A stretch of 64,000 nt of DNA from UBA9647 sp963739335 (GTDB lineage Bacteria; Bacteroidota; Ignavibacteria; UBA10030): positions 1 through 64,000 of the forward strand of contig CAVUAC010000059.1 in the NCBI GenBank assembly GCA_963739335.1, written 5' to 3'. Position 1 is the first letter of the stretch, and each line of letters opens with the position of its first letter. Both the position numbers and the translations under genes were made by a program. Positions 35,619 to 42,667 of this stretch are shown piece after piece. The notes under the pieces are model-generated. The model did no database searches and was not told the origin of the DNA. It saw only the letters and a program-made list of their open reading frames with translations.

Positions 35619-37211
35619 TCAATGAATACGCACACGGCTCTGCTCACGAAGGAACTGCTGCACATAGTACGGGCCTCCAGCTCCGCGACCAGTTGAACCG
35701 CTTGCTTTCCAGCCGCCGAATGGATTGATCCCGGGCCAGGCGCCCGTCGTGATGCCGACGCGACGGTTCGCGTAGACAACGCCGGCTTCCATCTCGTCGA
35801 AGAATTGCTGAATCTCTCCCTCGTCCTCGGAAAAGATGCCAGCCGTGAGTCCATATTCAGATTGGTTCGCCAGGTCGATGGCTTCGTCCAGCGTCGCCAC
35901 ATCGGCCACAACCGCGATCGGAACGAACAGCTCTTCAAAGAATAAGGGGTGGTTCTTCGGCAAACCATCGATAACGGTTGGCTCGACGAAATAACCGTGA
36001 TTGTACGGTTCTTCGGTCAACCGTCGGCCTCCAATGAGGATTCTGCCCCCGTCCTTCTTCGCCTGGTCAATAGCCCATTCGAATTTTCTGACAGCAGCTT
36101 CATTGATGACGGGTCCCAGCCACACATCGCGTTCGAGTGGATTCCCGATTTTGATCTTTCTCGTTCTTTCAACGAGCATTTTCACGAAGCGGTGACGGAT
36201 CTGGTTGGCCACATACACTCTTGAGCAGGCCGAACATTTTTGCCCCTGCGCACCGAAGGCCGATCGTACGACCCCTTCTGTTGCTTTCTCGAGATCAGCG
36301 GACTTCATGATGATCGCCGGATTCTTTCCACCCATTTCCGTAATGACCGGACGAGGGATGAGCTTGTTGACGCTCAACTTCGCGAGCTGCATTCCAATCT
36401 CCCTCGACCCCGTGAAGACGATGCCATCAATGCGCGTGTTCTCAATAAGCTCGCGACCAACCGTGCTCCCTCCGCCGGTCACAATGTTCAACACACCGGG
36501 CGGCAAACCTGCTTCTGCCGTGATCTCGTAGAGTCTCAGGCCGATGAACGGGGTGTCTGTTGCAGGCTTGAAGACAACCGTATTGCCTGTGATCAAAGCT
36601 CCTGCCATCGGACCAGTTGCCAAGGCGAGTGGGAAATTGAACGGCGCGATCACGGCCCAAACGCCATACGGTCTGAGGACGCTGAGGTTCTCCTCATCCT
36701 CCGAAAGCCTTCCCATCGACACCACGAATCCATCATGAGCCTCCATCTGGTCGCAATAGTACGAAATGAAATCGGAAGACTCCTCAACGTCTCCCAGCGA
36801 TTCCATCCTGTTCTTGCCGGCCTCGTATGCAATGAGCGCTCCCAATTCCGACCGATGCGCCCGAATCAAGTCCCCCACCCTTCTCATTAACGCCACTCGC
36901 TCTCTCCAGGGCGTGGCGCTCCACCTCGTAAAAGCGCCCCGCGCAGCATTGATCGCGTCCCTCACGTGTGATTCCATCCCTTTTTGGAAACATCCCAGTA
37001 TCGTTCTCGCGTCAATGGGGCTCCGGTCTTCAAACTCCTCGTCTGCAAACACCTCTTCGCCGCCGATGAACATCGGGTGATGCTCTCCGAAGCGTTTCTC
37101 AACAGCGGAGATCGCCTCGTCAAAGGCTGTGTGAATTTCCTCGAGACCTTCAGGGCTTATCGTTGCATACGTGATTTTCCCTGGCGCTCCTCGCGCGCGC
37201 GTCTCAATCAT
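35619..37211 (-). CDS. rocA: L-glutamate gamma-semialdehyde (P5C) dehydrogenase
   Basis: A 530-residue NAD(P)-dependent aldehyde dehydrogenase. The N-terminal arm and 'VLRPYGVWAVIAPFNFPLAL' are followed by the cofactor site 'VFTGSREIGM', the general base Glu in 'ITEMGGKNPAI' and the catalytic Cys in 'GAQGQKCSACSRVYV'. The 'QGQKCSACSR' form is the one I associate with RocA/PutA-type P5C dehydrogenases, which oxidise glutamate semialdehyde to glutamate. Start at 37211 is set by AAGGAGG, six bases upstream. The PRODH C-terminal fragment ends 86 bases upstream, the normal partner for this enzyme. It is the common sink for P5C from both proline and HypD. Intact. Confidence 0.88.
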   Translation of the reverse strand: MIETRARGAPGKITYATISPEGLEEIHTAFDEAISAVEKRFGEHHPMFIGGEEVFADEEFEDRSPIDARTILGCFQKGMESHVRDAINAARGAFTRWSATPWRERVALMRRVGDLIRAHRSELGALIAYEAGKNRMESLGDVEESSDFISYYCDQMEAHDGFVVSMGRLSEDEENLSVLRPYGVWAVIAPFNFPLALATGPMAGALITGNTVVFKPATDTPFIGLRLYEITAEAGLPPGVLNIVTGGGSTVGRELIENTRIDGIVFTGSREIGMQLAKLSVNKLIPRPVITEMGGKNPAIIMKSADLEKATEGVVRSAFGAQGQKCSACSRVYVANQIRHRFVKMLVERTRKIKIGNPLERDVWLGPVINEAAVRKFEWAIDQAKKDGGRILIGGRRLTEEPYNHGYFVEPTVIDGLPKNHPLFFEELFVPIAVVADVATLDEAIDLANQSEYGLTAGIFSEDEGEIQQFFDEMEAGVVYANRRVGITTGAWPGINPFGGWKASGSTGRGAGGPYYVQQFLREQSRVRIH

Positions 37212-37297
37212 GGCTTGCCTCCTTACATCCATTATCATTCGCTTTCTCTTTGGGGAAGACTCTAAACCCTTATATGCTTGGGGAGTCTCGAGGAGGA

Positions 37298-38008
37298 CTA
37301 CCCAAAAAGATTTCGAAGCACAAACAGCACATTTGCCGGGCGCTCAGCCAGTCTTCGCATATACCAGGGGAACCAATACGTGCCGTAACTGATAAGGACT
37401 CGAACCTGATTACCATCCGGAAGCTATCGCCTTTGCTCCTCCGTCTTGATGCCGCACAAGAGATGAAACCCAAACGAGTTGTTTGAGATCCCTGCCCTTT
37501 TCGCTTCGGTCTGAATGCACAATAGCGGGCCCCAGAGGAGCAAGTCTCCGGACATCGGCGGGCAGTCTTGAACCACGATGGGAATATCTGCCGCGTCGGC
37601 GACTGAAGAGAAGTGACCAACGACGGACTCCGAATCCAGTTTCGGCATCCTCGGAGGATTGATCATGACACCACATGCTCCCGCGCGATGGGCCGATTTC
37701 GTGTACTCAATGCACGCCGCGACTCCGCCTGCCATCGCACCTGCGACAACAGGGACGCCTCCATTCACATGTTCCAGCACGCGCCCAAGCACTTCCCGCC
37801 TCTCACGATCACTCAGCCTCGCCACCTCGCTCGTGACACCTAACGCCGTCAAGCCATTGATCCCCGACCCCAGATACAGATCGACGACTCGCCGCAGACT
37901 TTGAACGTCAACCCGGCCGTCGGTATTGAATGGGTCGGTAGCACAGAAAAAACGCCTTCGAATTGGACCATTGCCGCCTCCGACTTTGTGAACACATCTT
38001 TTCATCAC
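37298..38008 (-). pseudogene. DapA-family N-terminus joined to proline dehydrogenase C-terminus
   Basis: The first about 150 residues are a DapA/NAL aldolase-family N-terminus ('CATDPFNTDGRVD', 'LTALGVTSEVARLSDRERRE', 'PVVAGAMAGG', 'IPIVVQDCPPMSG'); the part with the Schiff-base Lys is absent. From about 37501 the same frame reads as the end of proline dehydrogenase: 'EAKRAGISNNSFGFHLLCGI', then 'KTEEQRR', an in-frame TAG (37424-37426), and after it 'VRVLISYGTYWFPWYMRRL' and 'AERPANVLFVLRNLFG' to the TAG at 37298. PRODH homologues I know end this way. The junction lies between about 37501 and 37545. The DapA part could come from a hydroxyproline-pathway deaminase. Neither half can be active as it stands. 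Confidence 0.75.
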
Positions 38009-38213
38009 AAGAGAGCGTGCTCACTGCGGAGGGCATACGTCCTCCCTTGGCATCGAAGGAACATACGCCTTCCATTTGTGCAACGACGGTGCGGGATTGG
38101 AGAGTCTGAGACCTCTGTGAGTTCTAAACACGTCCGATTGCCGGGAGGCCGTATGCTGAAACCTCCCCAATGCCTGCCCGGCATCAGACTATTGCAGATC
38201 AGGACCGTTGACG

Positions 38214-39260
38214 TCAGAATCCAATATTGACGGTGATGAGATTGTTGTCGCGAAACAGATCCCCGGGAACGTACGCATAATCAAGGTCGATGTTCACGCC
38301 AGTGACTTCAGCGAGATTGAGACCAAAGCCGACGGTGAAATTCTTGAAGACGTTTGGCGTCTTGACGCGTTCGTCACCCGACGGAGCAGGGAGAAAGAAA
38401 TAACCTCCCCGCACGTGCAGGAAATCTCTGAACGCATAATCCACGCCCACACGATATTCATCCACAGCATAGTTGCTGTTTTGGTACGCGATGCTCGCGA
38501 CAATTGAATGGTCCTCGGCAAGCTTGTACTCGTACGAGAATCCGAGCTCAAACAGGGAAGGCAGATCAAACGTCGCTGCACCTACCTTGTAGAATGTAAC
38601 ACCGCGGTCCCCTTCCACGGCGTTGGCTTGCCGGTACAGCCCCGAGCCGCCGTATTGCATCCCTGGGCCGATATTCTTGACCGTCACTCCGACAGCTAGA
38701 CCTTCAATGCCGACGAGGTTACGATACTGGACGCCCATATCGAAGCTCACGCCGCTCGCTTGAACGTTCCCAAACGACTCGTTGACAAGGTTGACGGTAG
38801 CGCCCACGGACGTTCGATCGGACAACAGCTTCGAGTATGTAAATCCGACGACAAAGAAGCTCGGTTTGAGAATTTCACCGGTCCCATCGGGAGATGATTC
38901 TGTTGTCACCGGAATTTCGCCTATTCCGAAGGATCGCAGAGAGATAGCGAGAGTGCCGAACCCGAATTTTCCGCTCACCGACGCGAAGCTGACGTTCATA
39001 TCCGCGATGTAGCTGCGATAGGAAAACATCGTGTTCGCGGTGTACGCCGATCGGTCCACGCCGGCGGGATTCCAGAAGACGGACTCGAGACCGGTTGATA
39101 CAGCGATGGCTGAGCCCCCGCTTCCGAGGTATCGCGCTCCGATCGGAATCGTCAACTCGGGAGCAGCGGAGGTACCAGCCCTGCTTTTTCCGCTCGCGAC
39201 AAGGACAGTCGGAAGGGCAAGCAGAACGAGGAAGAGCAACACAATGTGAGATCGTTTCAT
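38214..39260 (-). CDS. PorV/PorQ-like outer-membrane protein (UPF0164-type)
   Basis: A 348-residue beta-barrel protein of the PorV/PorQ group. Signal peptide 'IVLLFLVLLALPTVLVA', then the characteristic 'FLxxGxGARxxGxGxA'-like start ('LTIPIGARYLGSGGSAIAVS') and 'ESVFWNPAGV', followed by amphipathic strands to a C-terminal 'LITVNIGF' ending in Phe. PorV-type proteins serve as shuttle or attachment factors of type IX secretion; paralogues encoded beside large cargo proteins are common in Ignavibacteria. Start at 39260 (GGGAG eight bases upstream) is better than 39275. It follows the large surface protein by about 65 bases, suggesting one transcript with that protein and the TonB receptor. Confidence 0.8.
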   Translation of the reverse strand: MKRSHIVLLFLVLLALPTVLVASGKSRAGTSAAPELTIPIGARYLGSGGSAIAVSTGLESVFWNPAGVDRSAYTANTMFSYRSYIADMNVSFASVSGKFGFGTLAISLRSFGIGEIPVTTESSPDGTGEILKPSFFVVGFTYSKLLSDRTSVGATVNLVNESFGNVQASGVSFDMGVQYRNLVGIEGLAVGVTVKNIGPGMQYGGSGLYRQANAVEGDRGVTFYKVGAATFDLPSLFELGFSYEYKLAEDHSIVASIAYQNSNYAVDEYRVGVDYAFRDFLHVRGGYFFLPAPSGDERVKTPNVFKNFTVGFGLNLAEVTGVNIDLDYAYVPGDLFRDNNLITVNIGF

Positions 39261-39325
39261 CGTTGTTTCTCCCATCAGTCAATAGATTGATTGTTCAAAA
39301 CACTCTGAGCCACGCTTTACCCAGA

Positions 39326-42300
39326 TCAATAGATCTTGAGGAACTGATCCTCTTGAACCAACGCCAGTTTCAGGATCTTGGACGTTCCGAGATCCGGAAG
39401 ATCGATGTGCGCGATATAGACGCCGCTTGCGACAGGGAGATTGTTCTGGTTTCGAAGATCCCACCTCGTGAATTGTGAGTCGTCGTCCTTCACGATGGTC
39501 TTCAAGAGCATGGCTCCCAACGTGAAGATACGAATAGTCGCCCTTCGAGGCAGATGGCTGAAGGTGACGAACTTGCTGATCCTTGATGTTTCCTGCAAGT
39601 TGAAACCGAGGTACGGATTCGGAAACACGTTGATCAAGCTCACGTCGGTCTTGGCAAGCTCAGGACTCGATTCGACCGTGGGAGCGGTGAACGTGAACGT
39701 CACGGCCGGTGTATTGATATGGGAAGCGAGAATCAGGAACTCATCACCCGAATGGAACGTGTTGTCCCCGCGCCTGTTCGGCGTTCCATACCACATCATC
39801 GGCATCGCCGCGCTATATATGTCGGCCTGGAACGTCGGATCAGGGGTCGTGCTGTACGGCGTCGCAAAGATAAAGAAGAACTCCCGAGACACAGTGTTAT
39901 CAGTGGTGCTGCTGCTCCCCGGGAAATAGACGCCGTCGACGAAGCCTTCTGCCACGTTGTTCTCGAATAATCCGACCGCCAACCGGGTCGGCGGTTTCGT
40001 CTCCTCATCCCAAGCCGAAAATGGCATATTCATCTTGAAATCTTGATATGGATATGTTCCCGATGTATTCACAATGAACGGGGCGAATTCCGGTTTCGCC
40101 GGAGCCACGCTCGCACGCCGGAGATAGCGGTATCCATAGGAATAGTTGGCATCTGAAGGCGGCGAGTTTGGATTCCACGGAGCTGCAGCCTCCCCAAACT
40201 TGATCAACACGTTGTGCATCTTGTCGGGACCGATGGTTGAGCTTGAGTACCAACTGTTGTATGCCATCCCCATGGCTCCGCCGAAGCCTTCCAACCCCCA
40301 ATTCGCACCAGTCGAGCTCCACTCTCGTGTACCGTTCGGGATCTCGTAATTTGCCATTCCCGGCGTAGTCGGCCCCGTCACCTTGACCAACAATCCGTCG
40401 ACGATGGGATAGTTGTCATCTCCGGATTGGTTCGTTTGCCCAGTCAGCTTTGCTTGACCAGATGTTGCGTCGGTCAAGCTCCACGTGGTTGAACCGTCAC
40501 TGAGCAGCGTGAAGTTTACACGGTAAGTGTGCCCTGTGACTTTCGTCGGGTCGACGACGATCGCGATCACGCTCCCCTCGGTCGTGCCTGTATGCGTGGC
40601 GGTCAGTGTGTCCCCAGAGCTCGCCAGATACCGTATGCCTGGCTTCGGTGGTTGCGGTATGACGGTCAGAATAACCGGAGCAGATTCAAGAGCATGAAAT
40701 GGGACCTCCGCAGAACCGTTGTAGCTGTATGCTGTGACAGCATAGTAGTACGAGCGACCATCCGTCAGAGGCTTCCCGGAGAAGGCGTCCTTTGTGAGCT
40801 TGATATATCGTTGGACACCCGTGTTGCGCCCCGCCTCCGAAGGCACGGTGATGATGACGCCAGTGCTTGGATCGACACTCTGATCGAGAATCGTCGTGAC
40901 ATTATTCACGACATCATAGGTCGCGATCTTCATCGCGTCTTTGACCGTGCTCGTGGCTGTCGGGAGCTGGTAAACATTGTACCCTTCGAACGCAAATCCT
41001 TGGAGCACCGTGTTCTCCGTCAGATTCACCTGGGTTGGGTCGCCCCACGACAACACGACTTCGTTGTGGAGCTGGGCAACTTCGACTTTGGGCGTTGCCG
41101 GCGGTTTCGGGAGTACGAACAGGTTGTCAAACGCATACTGCGCGAAGTTGTCGTTGTATTTCATCACGGTAATGCTCGAGAGGTTATCCGCGCCCATACC
41201 TCCAACCATTGCGAGCACAATTTCTGCCGTGTCCCTGAGATTCAACGTAAACGGACCATTGACCATGCTCAAACGTCGGTCGCCCGGTGGTATGTCGAGT
41301 CCATCAATCCACCCTGTACCCCTCACCGGATCTCCTGCAACCGTGTAGCGTGTTACCACCCCTGTTGTTGGATCTGTGTAGGGGGCGCCCGCCGGGTATG
41401 CCGGTGTTGGCTGATATCCTCTCATCGCATTGTACCATTGGAGGGTCTCGGTGTATTGCCCGCCAGGATACGGCGGGTCCTGGACACCGGCAGCACCCCT
41501 GATGAAGCCGGCAAACGACTTGTCCAACACATATTTGTACCCTTTGCGCCACTGCAGATCCACGATTGCTGAGTCGTCCGGATTGCCTGTCCTCCTCGAA
41601 GTGCCGTTCAAAAAGTCCCAGCCAAACGAAGGGGGAGGCAAGCCCAGTGCGCGGAAGTCCCTGTCAACAGCCGACGAGTTCCACGCAAAGCCCAGATTGA
41701 GAGTCGTGTCGCAGCCGACGAAATCATCTGTATAGTCGCCGAGGTCTGGATCTGCCCAGTAGGCGACATACATGCTGTCGATGTGTGACCCTGCGGGAGT
41801 CGTCGATGTCCCTTTGTAGATCCACTTTGCTTTGTAGAAGACCACATCGTTCAGCGGCGTGCTGGAAGCATACGCCCACATACAGAGCTGGAACTCGATC
41901 CCAGTCGGCATCGACCCGTAGAATTGTGTCGATTGTGACTCATTCAGGTCGTTTGCGACCAGCCACAGTGTCTGATCGGCCCCCGGAACGCCGGGGATGT
42001 CGCTACTTGGATCATACGTCCCATTCCCGTTCTTATCCTGAAAGGGTGCTCCTTTGCTCGCCGGCCACTGGTTCCAATCCGTCTGGTACTGCGCACGGAT
42101 GGCCGCGATGTCGGCGTCCGTCACCTGACTTGACGATTTGTCGTAGAAGTACGCAGCATCATCCTTCAGGTCCGCTGTTGCCCAATCCGGCCTCACGCGC
42201 CACACCCTCACGTCGGGTCCTGACGGATCTTCTCCGCCAGTGACCTTTCCTGATGCATCGGTGAGTATCTTCCCTGCCTGCATGCCCGGTCGATCAAGGT

Positions 42301-42613
42301 TGCCTCCAACGCGGACGATTTGACTGCCTCCATCGGACACCTTTCCGCCAAAGAGCCAGCCGGCAGCCCAACCCCATCCGTTCGTTCCCTTCGGATATGT
42401 CCCTGCTGCTACTCCATTGTGCACATTGGGGTGCCAGCCATCAGCTTTGGCCCAGATCGAAATGTTGTTGATGTCCATGACGTTTTGGAACGGAGTTCCG
42501 GTTCCCTTCCAGAGCGAGCCGGCCTTCTCACCAGGATGGGACTTGTCTTGAGCAAAGAGAAAGGCGGGCAGCACAAGCAAGAGGGCCGACACCATCATCA
42601 AATATCTTTTCAT
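39326..42613 (-). CDS. Large secreted surface protein with FnIII-like and T9SS-type tail
   Basis: A 1095-residue exported protein: signal peptide ('MMVSALLLVLPAFLFA'), a long N-terminal region rich in Trp/Gly ('PKGTNGWGWAAGWLFGGK'), a fibronectin-III-like segment at about 505-640 ('TPKVEVAQLHNEVVLSWGD'), and a C-terminal domain (about 1010-1095) 'INVFPNPYLGFNLQE', 'ATIRIFTLGAMLLKTI', 'LPVASGVYIAHI', typical of T9SS/FlgD-like tails. No enzyme motif was seen. It is sandwiched between a TonB-dependent receptor gene (54 bases upstream) and a PorV-like gene. In this phylum such trios resemble functional analogues of SusC/SusD pairs; binding of substrate at the surface is a possible role but not proven. 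Confidence 0.75.
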   Translation of the reverse strand: MKRYLMMVSALLLVLPAFLFAQDKSHPGEKAGSLWKGTGTPFQNVMDINNISIWAKADGWHPNVHNGVAAGTYPKGTNGWGWAAGWLFGGKVSDGGSQIVRVGGNLDRPGMQAGKILTDASGKVTGGEDPSGPDVRVWRVRPDWATADLKDDAAYFYDKSSSQVTDADIAAIRAQYQTDWNQWPASKGAPFQDKNGNGTYDPSSDIPGVPGADQTLWLVANDLNESQSTQFYGSMPTGIEFQLCMWAYASSTPLNDVVFYKAKWIYKGTSTTPAGSHIDSMYVAYWADPDLGDYTDDFVGCDTTLNLGFAWNSSAVDRDFRALGLPPPSFGWDFLNGTSRRTGNPDDSAIVDLQWRKGYKYVLDKSFAGFIRGAAGVQDPPYPGGQYTETLQWYNAMRGYQPTPAYPAGAPYTDPTTGVVTRYTVAGDPVRGTGWIDGLDIPPGDRRLSMVNGPFTLNLRDTAEIVLAMVGGMGADNLSSITVMKYNDNFAQYAFDNLFVLPKPPATPKVEVAQLHNEVVLSWGDPTQVNLTENTVLQGFAFEGYNVYQLPTATSTVKDAMKIATYDVVNNVTTILDQSVDPSTGVIITVPSEAGRNTGVQRYIKLTKDAFSGKPLTDGRSYYYAVTAYSYNGSAEVPFHALESAPVILTVIPQPPKPGIRYLASSGDTLTATHTGTTEGSVIAIVVDPTKVTGHTYRVNFTLLSDGSTTWSLTDATSGQAKLTGQTNQSGDDNYPIVDGLLVKVTGPTTPGMANYEIPNGTREWSSTGANWGLEGFGGAMGMAYNSWYSSSTIGPDKMHNVLIKFGEAAAPWNPNSPPSDANYSYGYRYLRRASVAPAKPEFAPFIVNTSGTYPYQDFKMNMPFSAWDEETKPPTRLAVGLFENNVAEGFVDGVYFPGSSSTTDNTVSREFFFIFATPYSTTPDPTFQADIYSAAMPMMWYGTPNRRGDNTFHSGDEFLILASHINTPAVTFTFTAPTVESSPELAKTDVSLINVFPNPYLGFNLQETSRISKFVTFSHLPRRATIRIFTLGAMLLKTIVKDDDSQFTRWDLRNQNNLPVASGVYIAHIDLPDLGTSKILKLALVQEDQFLKIY

Positions 42614-42667
42614 ATTCTTAGCTCCTCTGTATGAAGTAAGTTCTTTCGCATCGGACGAGAGGGGGTC

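Noticed and set aside
37380..37420. 'ggttcgagtcc' on the minus strand, resembling a tRNA T-loop
   Set aside because: No cloverleaf can be drawn around it, and it lies within the PRODH-like coding fragment.
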